A stretch of 64,000 nucleotides of DNA. Origin: Cloeon dipterum (Eukaryota; Arthropoda; Insecta; Ephemeroptera; Baetidae). The stretch covers positions 1,802,545 through 1,866,544 of the forward strand of contig NC_088790.1 of assembly GCF_949628265.1 (NCBI RefSeq). Direction: 5' to 3'. Of this stretch, positions 53,901 through 64,000 are shown piece by piece. The notes beneath the pieces are model-generated. The model saw only the letters and a program-made list of their open reading frames with translations, did no database searches and was not told the origin of the DNA. Numbering within the stretch: position 1 is the stretch's first letter; each line of letters starts with the position of its first letter. The position numbers were made by a program, and so were the translations under genes.

Positions 53901-56900
53901 CAGGACTAGGATTTTGAGAGTTACCAGTGCAGTCTGCTGGAATGCCGAACAGTTGGATCACAATGTATGGGTCAATCACGTCCCCCTTAGCCATCGACCC
54001 CCGAGGTCTTGGCAGTTGCTGCCCACTTATTATCTGCATGGAAAAATTAACTAATTAAAATATTCAATTCCAAAAAATATGTATAGTCCGCACCTTAATG
54101 TGAAGGGTTTGAGGTGCTACTCCAGGTACAAGGTCTCTAAGATTAGCGCTAAAGAAGGAGATCTCTTCTCTCATCACAGACGGTTTCAAAACGTAGCCAC
54201 AACCACCATTCTGCCTAAATCTACCATCGTACAGGTCCATCATCTGGCCCGGCGTTTGAAAGTTTAAAGCCACTGCCGACACAAATATGAAATTATTTTC
54301 TCTGAAATAAAAGTTTGGTTGGATTTCCACCTAGCTGGCAACCGCAGTTCCAAAAGTCCTGAGGGTTGAAGTTGCTCGAGTCGACGCGGCTCGAGTTGGG
54401 AAACACCTTGGTGAGAAAGGACTTGTTGTGGTTGACAAAGTCCTCGGCGCAAGCGTGAGCCAGCCGCGTCGCCGCCGACTCGCTCAATGAACACATTTCT
54501 TTCGTTCTCTCTGCAAACCAACAATTTTTATCCACTGGACGAAATTTCATGGCTCAGAGGACAAAATTGGCATAATTTACAACAAAAATCATCATATTCT
54601 TTTAAAATTTCGATAAGAAAAACATCAACGTTTTTTTCACTTTTTGCTCATCCAAATGCAATTATCAGAATTGCAAAAAATACCCACCGTTAGACTCGTC
54701 TCAACCTCCACTAACCAGCTTAATTGTTTAGAGGATGCTCACGCTCAACCCCATCCCCTTTCAACCCCATTGCTACAATTTTGAAGTAAACATTTTATCA
54801 TGTCTCCTCTGGGCTTGAAAATATTTTTAATCTATCCAAAACTCCTTCTAAATTAACACCTTGTCCCGTATTTAAAAATTGAAACAAAAATATTTTAAAA
54901 TTAAATGCGAATTAATAAAGAAAAAATCAAGAGTTTGGCTTTTTAAGGGGGTTGATGAAGTATAGCAACTTAGAGATAAAGGTTAAGCACCCCTAAACCC
55001 TTCAGCTGGTCAGAGCAGGTCGAGACGAGTCCAACGGTGGGTAGACTTTGCAATTCTGAACCCGAGATTTGGAGATGCAAAAAGGGCAAAAAGTGAAAAA
55101 TATTGAAAAATGTTTTTTATAAAGTTTTGTTATTGTGTATTGTTTTAATTTTATAGGAACACTTTATAAATAAGGATTATGAACAAAAATTGCCAATGCC
55201 AATCATGAGCTGGACGTTACATTTAAAAAATTACGGACAGAAATGGAGAAGCTTCGATTTCTGTACCGCTGTGTAATACAATACAAATAAATGAAATTAA
55301 ATTTAAATAATGAAATACAATAAAAAATTAAATTTAATAAGTTAAATTTTTATTTAACTTAAAAGTTAATATTATTTGTTAATATATTTTTACAATATTT
55401 TTTGTGTGTTCAGTTTTGGCAGTAAACTTACGGGTTTGCTTGGAAGTGGCAAAGTCGACAAACTTGGTCCTGACCAGGCTGATGAGGTCAGACAGCTCCC
55501 GGCACAGCGCCATCGTGCGTGGTTTGTCCGTCTTGATGGTGCTGGCCCTTCGGTTGTTGTTGTCGCAGCCCTCGTCCTCGTCGCTCACCTCGCCACTCTC
55601 CTCCTTGCACTCGGCAGCCAATTTCTTGCCCTGAGATCAATCGATTTTCTATTTTTGAAATTATTTTTCTTTTTATTGAAAATTCACCATGATGAGGATT
55701 TTGCCCCTGAGCTCGATCGGACTCATTTGGCAGGGGTCCTTGGGGCTGTTGTCCTTGTGAATGTACAAGTGCTCCCTGAGAACGTGTCGCATAATGCCGG
55801 CCACCATCCTCTGCTGATCCACGCTACAATGGTTCTCCAGGTGAATTATTAGAGGATACCTGCGCGGAAAAAAGCGACGCGCGCATCAGACACAATAGCC
55901 GCGACAATGCAACCGGCCCACTCACTGAGAATAAATGAAAGCGAACTCCTTTATTACTTCTATGCAGTCTCTGAATAGGATTTTTGAGGTCATCGAGTTG
56001 CCGTGGTACACCAGAGGCTGCTCCGGACCGTCCCAGCAGTCCACTGAAATCGGGATTTCTTTTGTAATTTCTTGACAGGAGTTGAATTAAAATTAATGTT
56101 GAAACAAAATCATTAATTTAATCTAACTTTGATTATGGGGGGAGGAAAAGGCAAATTGGGGTTGATCATTCCCTTAAGCCCATCGGCTATCTAGGGAAGA
56201 TTGGGACGAGTCGAATGGTGTGCAGCTTTTGCAATTCTGACCTTTAGAACCCATTATTTGGTGCATAAAAAAAACGATTTTTGCCAACATTGCGACGACC
56301 AAATCTCGGATTCTAAAAGTCGAAATTGCAAAAAAATTCACACCATTCGACTCGTCTCAACTTCCTCTAGATAGCCAAAGAGTTTTTAGGGTGAACAACC
56401 CTCATCTCCGTTCCACCCCACGCATTCAAGTAACGATAAAAATCGCGTTGCTTTGCACTTTTACAAACTTATACACTGATCTAAATCTTTTTAAATAAAA
56501 AAATCAACCCCGAATTCTATTGGCTATCTAGGGAAGGTTGAAACAAGTCGAACGGTGTTTAATTTTTGCAATTCTGACCGTTAGAACCCGAGATTTGGCG
56601 AGCGTAATGTTGGCAAAAAGCGAAATTTATCTTTTATTTTTGCTAATCTTGCCGCAAGGCCTAATCTCGGGTTCTAACAGTCTGAATTGCAAAAACTGCC
56701 CACCGTTCAACTCGTCTCGACCTCCCCTAGACAGCCGAAGGGACCTTCACCCCCTTCCACCCCATGCATTGCAATAACGAGAAAAAATCACGTTTTTTGC
56801 ACTTGCAGGAAACATATGCACTGAAAACAAATCTCTAAAATCAATACAAAACTACCCCAAACTATCCCCTTTAATCCTTTATAGAGGTTGGGAAGGTTTG

Positions 56901-59716
56901 AAATAAAATCTAAATTGCAGAAAAAGAAAATTTCTTTAAAACTTTCAAAAAAACTCGCAATTCATTAAATTTAAACGAAAAGTTTAAAAGTGTGGGTTAA
57001 GTGGTGGAGAAATTAAGGCACCTTTAACGCAGCGGCAGCCATTTCCGAGCGCCCTAATGTAGCCCTCTACGCTGGAGGGCCCTTTGACCTGGTCCTCGAG
57101 TAAGTACGAGTTGTGGGAGGAGGAAACGAAGTAGTGCGTGAGTGGTTGCGACATGTCCTGACAGACGGCCCGCTGCACCGGGTCGAAAATGTCGCAGTCC
57201 TCCGACAGCAGGAACTTGGTGAAACCTGCGCCACAAGTTTCAAAGTTCGCTCATGCCAAATAAATAAAAACCTCACCGTCGATTTGCAACTGGTTCTTCT
57301 CGCGCGCCTCCGGGTTCGGCTCATGCTTTTGGATTATCGACACGCACCGCTCCATCGTCAGGTCTGATATCTGGAAATGCGTTCAAGCAACTTTGCTGGT
57401 TAAATTTGTTTTTTTGCATCAACCGAAATTTATTTTAATTAAAATATGTTTCTATTTTATAACAAAATATCACAAAAATTATTTTAACTTAAATCTGTTG
57501 CATATGCCTGGAAATATTTAGGGTGGAGAAATTTTCAGTATTCAAGAAAGGTTGAAAAAAGGGTAATTCTGAGTTCAGGTAGATTTTGTGAAAAAATAAA
57601 AATTGCACGATCAGTTTTTTTACCCTGGGAACATGCTTGGGCCACTCTTAAGATCACATAAGACCATTAGAAAATCAAACCCTGGCGTCAGGGTAGCCCT
57701 CTAGCGGTCGGTAGCCACTTTAACAACGCCTGACGGGCTCTGTATTGATTCGATTTTCAAGATATGCACAGAGTTGGAATGGTCAAGTTGAGAGCTTTCA
57801 GAATATGTTCAGTTCGACCCATTTTGAGAGCCATCAGAAAACGCCCTGATCTCTTCCCTGGGTACCCTGAGAGTGCTCTGATGTCTTCCAAAAGGGTTGA
57901 GTTGCACATATTCTGAAATCTCTCAACCTGAACAGTCGAGTGGTGTGCTAATATTGAAAATCGAACCACTACAGAGTCCATCAGGGCGGGTAATTTAAGT
58001 TGCTACATTTATGGGGTAATTTAATAATATTGATGCGGGGTTAGATTTCTGATCGGTTCTAGCGGTCTTACGATCCTATAGGGTCAGCCCCCAGCATGTT
58101 TCGAGGGTATTAAAATCAACCAATCGTGCATATTGATTTTCTCAAAATTAAACTGAACTAAAACATGCTCATTTTCAACTTTTGATCCTCTGCGTCATGA
58201 AAGCTACAGGTTTCTCCATCTTGAAAATTTCTAGGCGTATTACATACTTCAAGGGCAACATTTTATCCAATAGTTAGAAAAAATGAACGAGGCCAATTTC
58301 AAGATATTCGAAATTGAATGATAAAATAAAAAAATACTCAAATTTGAAAAATTATTATTTTTTCTGCAAATTCAAAAGATGTGGCCCTTTAATTAGATAT
58401 TTTGTTGGCACAAAGTTGACTGTTCTAGCTTAACTAGAACTCGAGATAATGTCCACTTTGTAAGCTTTTAGACGCTGATTTTGCGGAAAATGCGGCTTTT
58501 CATCTCTCGTTGGAAACAGGCAATAATGGCATTTTTTGATGATGTCTCAAAGCTAAAAGGGGTTGAATAAAAGAAACTTTTTAATGCGTTTGCTTTTCCA
58601 ACACTTCTTTTACAAGGGGAAAATCACGAGTTGTATCTATGAGCATAGTGCTAAAAGTAATCTGGAGAAAGGTCTAGTGCTCGAAAAGCAATATATAGAA
58701 GATTAATTAGTCGGCAGATAAACCAGGAAAGAATTCCTCCGGCTGTCGGTTAATAAACGAAAGCAGCAGGCTGGATGGTCAGGGTCGCGTTACACAAGCG
58801 CGGCGCCCGAAGCAAAACTAAAATGGCACGCACCCACGGGGGTGCCGAGCGAAAGGGGATGCTCTGCCGGCCTCTTTGCCTTTGGCGTGCGTGCGTGTGC
58901 ATTAAAAATAATCTTGCATATCAGCTTTCGCTACCATGCACTTACCCCTTGTTCCCCTTCGAGGAAAAGCTGCAGATCTTCGAGCGTCAGGTAGTCCTTG
59001 TTAGCGAATCTAAAAGCATACAATCAAAACAGAAACTTGAGGCCATGAGAGGCGGCAGCGTTCACACGACGACTCAATAAAAATGATGAAATAAAAAATG
59101 ATGCGATGAATCAAAGAAAAAAAACAAAAACCTCCTTTCATGGTAAGGAATGCGTGGAGTTTTTTACAATCTTAAAAATTTAATTTATTTCGCCAAATGA
59201 ATGTCTTACGGGAAATATCCGCTTGTTTCTTTTTCACATAAAAAGTGATAAAATAATCGGTTTGCACTAGTTGACCGTTGGAAAATTTGTTTAATATTTA
59301 AGTGGTGCACCGGAAAATATGAAGCGTGGCACGCGTTGGAAAGCGCAGAAAATATTACGTATAAGAAAAAAATATTTTAACTGGAAAAATCGCGGGATTT
59401 TTTAATTGGGGGCGTGGTTTACTAGGAGAAAAAGGCGTGGCACGTGTCATAAAGCGCGGGAAAATATTAAAATTTGACTGAGCGAATTTGAAGGTAGATT
59501 AAAATGGGGCGTGGCACGCCACGATGAAAATAAAGGTGTGGCAAATATCACGTGTCACCGAAAGAGCGGGAAAATGTTTAAAAATGAACAAAATATAACG
59601 TACCTGATGAGGAGGAAGTAGATTTCCGGTCGAGTGGCGACCTCTTTGAACATGTCGATGAACTCCTTGCTGTCCACCTGTCCGCGCTTGCCGTCCATTT
59701 TCATCTGGTCGAACTC
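50947..59716 (-). CDS. Inactive phospholipase C-like protein (PLCL/PRIP type), N-terminus missing
   Basis: Sixteen exons in transcript order: 59604-59716, 58946-59009, 57277-57370, 57022-57225, 55926-56043, 55688-55859, 55432-55630, 54331-54510, 54094-54272, 53925-54033, 53446-53622, 53274-53371, 53139-53216, 52896-53081, 51856-52170, 50947-51258. They total 865 codons, phases consistent. Order of domains: EF-hand end ([16 protein letters not shown]), X box ([52 protein letters not shown]), Y box ([41 protein letters not shown]), C2 ([45 protein letters not shown]), then a PLCL-specific tail ([20 protein letters not shown]) and a Ser/Pro-rich end. The tail and IPADC identify PLCL, not PLC-delta. 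The residue matching PLC-delta1 Glu341 is Lys; both histidines remain. PLCL proteins bind IP3, phosphatases and receptor-trafficking partners. PH-domain exons were not found within the window. Confidence 0.93.
51410..51830. repeat. Family C repeat in last intron of the PLC-like gene
   Basis: Contains TTCGATTTGCAAAATTTGCA, CACCGTTGGAACGGCCAAGT, GAGAGCCATCAGAAAACACC, GGGTCGAGTTGCACACATTC and CGTCAGGTGTCGTTAAAGTGG, in the family C order. Bounded by the exons at 51258 and 51856. Confidence 0.7.
52230..52735. repeat. Family F repeat plus MITE A scrap in PLC-like intron
   Basis: Partner of 22290-22800 in a moesin intron. It ends near 52710 and is followed by GATTCCTGAGGGTCGAA (52718-52734), a worn half-arm of MITE family A. 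Confidence 0.65.
53217..53273 (-). other. 57-nt stop-free, in-frame intron of the PLC-like gene
   Basis: It lies between the exons ending KKGGG and starting RPASKSEKL. Borders are GTGAGT...TTTTGCAG, length 57 nt (19 codons), with no stop in frame ([19 protein letters not shown]). Removal follows the family alignment, but retention would add 19 residues to the loop just after the C2 domain without breaking the frame. Confidence 0.55.
54640..55090. repeat. Family B foldback repeat in PLC-like intron
   Basis: Left arm at 54660-54730 (AGAATTGCAAAAAATACCCACCG, cited as position, then TTAGACTCGTCTCAACCTCC). Right arm at 55000-55080 (GGTCGAGACGAGTCCAACGG, TTTGCAATTCTGA, CCGAGATTTGGAGATGCAAA). The arms are complementary, separated by about 270 bp of AT-rich loop. 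Confidence 0.7.
56140..56780. repeat. Two family B hairpins in tandem in PLC-like intron
   Basis: Hairpin 1: 56160-56260 pairs with 56285-56410 (GACGAGTCGAATGGTGTGCA against TTCACACCATTCGACTCGTC). Hairpin 2: 56520-56610 pairs with 56665-56760 (AACAAGTCGAACGGTGTTTA against CCCACCGTTCAACTCGTCTC). Loops are short (about 25-60 bp), so single strands would fold into long hairpins. In the pre-mRNA they would be double-stranded and possible targets of RNA editing. Confidence 0.8.
57540..58480. repeat. Family C repeat, long copy in PLC-like intron
   Basis: About 0.9 kb with the same order of words as 35160-36240, from CCCTGGCGTCAGGGTAGCCC through CATGTTTCGAGGGTATTAAA and TTTCTAGGCGTATTACATAC to ATTAGATATTTTGTTGGCAC. 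No ORF. Confidence 0.7.
59280..59590. repeat. Family D degenerate repeats in PLC-like intron
   Basis: GGGCGTGGTTTACTAGGAGA, GGCGTGGCACGTGTCATAAA, AGCGCGGGAAAATATTAAAA and further GGCGTGGCACG/GGTGTGGCA words, i.e. the reverse complement of the CCACGCCCC/TTTTCCCGCGCTTT units elsewhere. Confidence 0.65.
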
Positions 59717-60299
59717 CTAAAATGCGAAAAGTTGTTTTAAACGAGACTCGGCAGCGGATGGATGGATGGGGCGTTGCGGTAATTGCAAATACGCGGGCGG
59801 GGGGCGGAAACGTGCTCGGCGGGTTCGGAAGTGTGCGCGGAATGCTAATCAGATTTTCGTCAAAGGAGAAGCAATCTTTTGAGAGCTAGGGCAAAAGTTG
59901 CAGGCGAAATTAGCGGCTCATTCAACGGAACAGCGGCGGCGGCGGCGGCGAAAAAGGCGCTATTGAGAAGAGATCATCTAAACTTTGCAAGATAGGAAAA
60001 TTTTGCAAAATAGACGGATCACTTTTGTTTTTCCCTCATTGTGCTTCTTTGAACCAAATATAGCAAATTGGATTCTCTTTACCTGAGCCCTCATGAGCTT
60101 CAATCTAAACTCTCATTTCATGATTAAAAACTGATCAATTGAAACAAAATCTTTCGACTAAATGTTCATTTTTACCGGATTAACGGAATGATTTTGATAA
60201 TAATTTCTCGGTGGTGCAATTTAAAAATAGTAATGGTATTTCTTGTTTCCAAGAAATTCCTCTATAAAACTCGAAATAGCAGAATATTTCGACTTTTTC

Positions 60300-61160
60300 G
60301 CATTTTTGCAACCCAAAATCTCGGATTCTAACCTTCAAAGTGGCAAAATTTACCCACCACTGTTAGTTTCTTCTGAACCTCCCCTAGACAGTCCAAGGGG
60401 GTTGAGGTTGATTGGATGGGGATCCACCCCAACTACAATTTAATAGCAAAAATGCACTACTAAGCATGCTTCTTCAGGGATGTCAGTTGTGACGTTTTCA
60501 AGGGGGTTCTTATTTTGGGGGAGGAGAGTAAGTGCCTCCTAAACCCTTCAGATCGGTAAAAGAGGTCGAGAAGAGTCCAACGGTGGGTATAGTTTTTGCA
60601 ATTCTGATGGTTAGAACCCGAGATTTCGAGGTGTAAATTCCCCTAAAATTTACTTTTTCCCCCATTTTTTTTTGTTTCTTTGTACCATAAAATCTCGAGT
60701 TATAACCATCAGAATTGCAAAAATTAACCACCGATGAACTCGTCTTGACCTCCTTAGACCAGCTGAAGAATTTAGGGGTGCTTAACTCAACCATTTTCAA
60801 TCCCGTGCTATAATTTAAATTGTGAAAATACTTCCGCGGGGTAAAAACATAATAATATTTCCAAAATTCAATCTAGGATTTAGGGTAAGCAACCCATAAC
60901 CCTTCAGTTGCTTAGGGGAGATTAAGACAAGTCTAATGGTGGGTAGTTTTTGCAATTCTGATAGGTAGAACCCGAGATATGGAGTCGCAAAAATAACGAA
61001 ATTTGAAAAATTGGAAAAATTCCTATTTTTCGAGTGTTTGAATTCTTTACACCTCAAAAACTCAAATTCCAAAAACCACACATCATTAGACTCGTCTCGA
61101 CCTCCCCTGACCAGCTGAAGGGTTTAGGGGGTGCTCATTCCTACCCCTTTCAACCACCAA
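60300..61160. repeat. Cluster of family B arms forming two hairpins
   Basis: Arms alternate in direction at 60330-60420, 60520-60640, 60690-60800, 60870-60990 and 61050-61160. Hairpin 60520-60800 opposes AGTCCAACGGTGGGTATAG with AATTAACCACCGATGAACTC; hairpin 60870-61160 opposes AAGTCTAATGGTGGGTAGTT with AACTCAAATTCC...ACATCATTAGACTCGTCTC. Each outer end carries CCCTTCAG...GGGGTGCTCA-type words. Confidence 0.75.
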
Positions 61161-62689
61161 CTTATTTTTTTCTTTGATCTTTTCTGCTCCCGACGTGTAG
61201 AGTATTGCAATTAATTAAAACACAGTGTATGAACGAGTGTGGGCGTTGATAATGCGGTCGGGCGTGATGTATTGAATAAAATAGTGTGTGCCGCGTTTTC
61301 TGTGTGTGGCTCATGTCAGCGAGAAGTCGAGGGGCGGCAGCCACTTGATGCTCTTGGCCCTCTGCGCTCCTTCAGCCGCCGCGCGTCGCCGCAATTTGCC
61401 CGAAAATCAATCCGGCGGGCAGCGCAAGATTGATAAAGATGATAAATGAGCGCCTCGATAACAAGCAGCAGGTGCGGAAGAAAAGAATCGCCGCTGCAAA
61501 ATAATGAGACCGCGAGCAGGCGATAACGAAAAAAAACACAGCAGCGGCACCGACCGAGCCGAGCCGTGCCTTGCTTAGCTTGCCGAATAAATATAAAAAA
61601 ACTGCGAGCCGAAGAAATGCAGCTCGATTTCTTGCTCATCAGGAAAACAATTGATTTTGCGGCGCATGCGAGAAACAAAACTAACTCAGATTTAAAATGG
61701 GAAACAGACATTCCTAGTAAGGAGACAGCTCTAGAAAGGACTATATAGTAAGGCGACATTTCTAGTAATTATTCTTAATTCATATAATTTTTCTATCCAG
61801 ACGAACCTTAAAAATCCAATTTTTGTTCAATTACGGGGATTTTAGGTAAGCAAATCCTTCATGACGAGCAAAATTAACGTTGAAGTCTTCTGCGAGTGCA
61901 AAACTGGCAACATTTCCCTCTTAGTTTTGCTTTGCTTTAATATTGTTAAGCAGCTTCCTTTTCCACTGAGATAAAAATCCACTCTGAGAGCATCTTTTTT
62001 TAGCGTCCGACAAGGAAAGTTTCGTTTTAATTACTAAGAAGGCGAGGCTTTTCTCTCGGCTGTTTCTTCTATGCTTTCACTCGTGCGTAAATGCAAAATC
62101 GGGGAGTTGAGTGAAAAGTAAACAAAGAGGCGCAATCGCATCAAAGAAACGGAAAATGCTCGAGTGGCGAGTGTGTATTTATTGATTCACTCGGCTGCTC
62201 AGCGAGGCTGCATCATCATCATCATCAATAATCCATAACAGCTCCTCTAATGCCCCGCTCTCATTCGATATCAGGTTGCTAATAATGCCCAAAACGTGTT
62301 TGGCGCAGGAACAGACTGCTTTAACAAAGCGCGCCATGATATGCAACACTGCCACTACCACTGCGCTATGCACCAACGAAACACGAACAGCAACCGCTTT
62401 CGCCATTAAAACTTGCATGAAAGAGACAAGTTGGAATAAAGTTTCAAGCAGGAAATTCATATTCAGTTTTATTTATTTTAGCTACTCGGGAAATAAAATT
62501 AAATATATTCTTATGGCTATGTCAGCACGAACATGCAACAAATGTTTTTTTACAAGGGTTGCGAAAGAAAGACGATTTAATAACGAAAATAATACATGGA
62601 AAAGAGATTTTTTTCAACACAAAAAATTTCGCTGTATTGACGCCTCCACAAATGTGAAAGCAAAATTATTTCGTAAACTTCTTAAAAAG

Positions 62690-63260
62690 TGGTCTGATTT
62701 CAATTAATCAAACAATTTTGGAATCGGCTCGTCGAGACGAATCGAATTAAGTGTTGCGTTTATACTTTTGGAAGCATTCGGGATTTTTCCAAATTAAAAA
62801 AAAATTGTTCTGGGAAAATGTGTGCAAAAACGCAACAGCTTGTTTTCAATTGTTGAAAGAGAGTTATCATAAAATCAAGCAATTTTAATTTTAATCATTA
62901 TTAGAAACTTTTTCAAAAAGGCTTTTCCGGGAAATTATGAAGAAAATAATCATACTTGATCTGATCTCAATAAATTTTACATTTTTGGAATTTGCTCAGC
63001 GAGACGAATCGAATGATATATGTCACTTTCGTACTTTTGCAAAAGATCAGGTTTTTCCTGAATTTTTCACTGGAGATACGTGTTCTGGGAAATTCGATTA
63101 ATTTTTAAACCAATTTCAAGCGGATTTTCCGGGAAAGTGGGATAAGAAAAACATGAGCGGTTGGAATATAATAATTTTACATTTTCTAAATCTGCTTGAG
63201 AATAATCCAGTGATGATAACTTGCGTACTTAAACTAAGATTCTGGAATTTTTCCAAGATT
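62690..63260. repeat. Family E tandem repeat units
   Basis: Units begin near 62690, 62960 and 63150. Words GGAATCGGCTCGTCGAGACG, AATTTGCTCAGCGAGACGAA, TCGAATGATAT, ACTTTTGCAAAAG and TTTTCCGGGAAA recur at about 250-bp spacing, as at 8960-9640. A further partial unit is at 63620-63800. Confidence 0.65.
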
Positions 63261-64000
63261 TTCCAACAGAAATAGGATTATGGGAAGTTCGCGTGCAAAA
63301 ATTTGTAGGCTTGAATCAGAGTATTCTTTACTCTAATATGACTTTCCTTATTATTTGGCAAATTTAATGTTCTATATTCGAGTACATTTTTAAAATGGAA
63401 TAAACCGGAAAATTCGGGAAAGGTAATAGTAATAATATTTTTATTTGAACTTTTGGTATGTAGACTGTAGACAATATTGTCATAATTATACATCAAGTCT
63501 TGGGCCATCCAATTGCAAATTACATTACAAAGGAAACACACAATTATCACAAAGTCAAAATATTCATCATAGCATTATAGAATCTGCGTTCTCATCAACA
63601 AATGTATGCAAAAAACTGAAGTGGTCGGATTTTAATGTTTTATATTTTTGGAATCTACTCGTCAAGAAAAATCGAATGATGAGTAACTTTTATACTTTTG
63701 GAAAAGTTTTTGAAATTCCAAAATTTACAATGAGATATGTTTCAATATTTTTTCTTTTGAATATCTGATTTTTCGTGGGTTGCACAACTTGCTGTTCCGG
63801 GAAATTGAAAAAATGCCGAAATTTCAAACCCTTTGAGGTCTTCATAACATTCAGACTACTAGAAAAATCAGATGCAAATAATCCCAGCTCAAAAGTGGTG
63901 TGTCGCTCTCGGCGTAATGAGAAATGTACACATTATTATTAATGGAGGCGAGCGCGTGGCCCCTGATCCGTGATGCAAAACAAAAATGCATGCGCCCTGC

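Larger units (their letters stand above)
59717..64000. other. Right-hand non-coding region, probably intron or 5' flank of the PLC-like gene
   Basis: No convincing exon. It contains a (CGG)n-like run (about 59933-59951), family B hairpins (60300-61160), a GC-rich block with open frames (61320-61560), a CATCATCAT run (62212-62227) and family E units (62690-63260 and 63620-63800). The PH-domain and first EF-hand exons of the PLC-like gene, expected upstream of 59716, were not found and may lie beyond the window. Confidence 0.45.

Noticed and set aside
61316-61759. 147-codon minus-strand frame, considered as PLC-like N-terminal exon
   Set aside because: No PH-domain or EF-hand features, no matching donor phase, hydrophobic and low-complexity composition.
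62179-62460. 93-codon frame with poly-Asp
   Set aside because: The Asp run comes from a CATCATCAT microsatellite; no other support.
1-64000. Search for tRNA genes, rRNA, CRISPR arrays and bacterial operon signals
   Set aside because: None recognised; CRISPR and operon features are not expected in this eukaryotic sequence, and the tandem repeats seen have diverged units without regular spacers.

Overview
The window is nuclear DNA of an arthropod, most likely an insect. It is AT-rich. Its genes have many spliceosomal introns with GT/AG borders, set in long non-coding stretches full of diverged interspersed repeats. The proteins are metazoan (Atg101, a Rho GTPase, moesin, FoxL2, an inactive phospholipase-C-like protein, secreted C-type lectins and a replication-type histone H1). 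The order cannot be fixed from sequence alone. All exon models were built by hand from reading frame, splice sites and family knowledge. The models for Atg101, moesin, FoxL2 and the minus-strand lectin each close to a whole number of codons.

Layout from left to right. 1-9.6 kb: two divergent C-type lectin genes (plus strand about 4.1-5.6 kb, minus strand 7.3-8.6 kb), a decayed lectin exon between them, and three copies of a palindromic MITE. 9.65-14.6 kb: a histone H1 gene on the minus strand, with a canonical histone 3' stem-loop, split inside its globular domain by a 4.4-kb LTR retrotransposon with two 1205-bp LTRs and a 4-bp target duplication. 15.0-16.9 kb: Atg101 (plus), sharing a compact promoter region with the H1 gene. 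17.2-18.5 kb: a divergent Rho-family GTPase (plus). 20.5-29.8 kb: moesin (minus), including a 12-bp first coding exon 3.5 kb upstream of the second and an in-frame cassette-like exon. 29.4-31.3 kb: GC-rich promoter DNA. 32.3-44.0 kb: FoxL2 (plus). 44-50.9 kb: non-coding, with two more MITE copies. 50.9-59.7 kb: the 3' 865 codons of an inactive PLC-like (PLCL/PRIP-type) gene (minus), whose N-terminal PH-domain exons are not visible. 59.7-64 kb: repeats and non-coding DNA.

The genes do not form an operon or a single pathway; this is an ordinary euchromatic neighbourhood. The most striking points are: (i) the apparently fresh retrotransposon inside histone H1; (ii) a MITE family whose arms carry mirrored E2F-type and NRF1-type motifs; (iii) a Rho paralogue lacking the G4 asparagine and most of the Rho insert; (iv) a PLC-like X domain in which one catalytic acidic residue is Lys while the catalytic histidines remain; and (v) at least six further diverged repeat families (called B to G here) that fill introns and spacers, several of them foldback hairpins.
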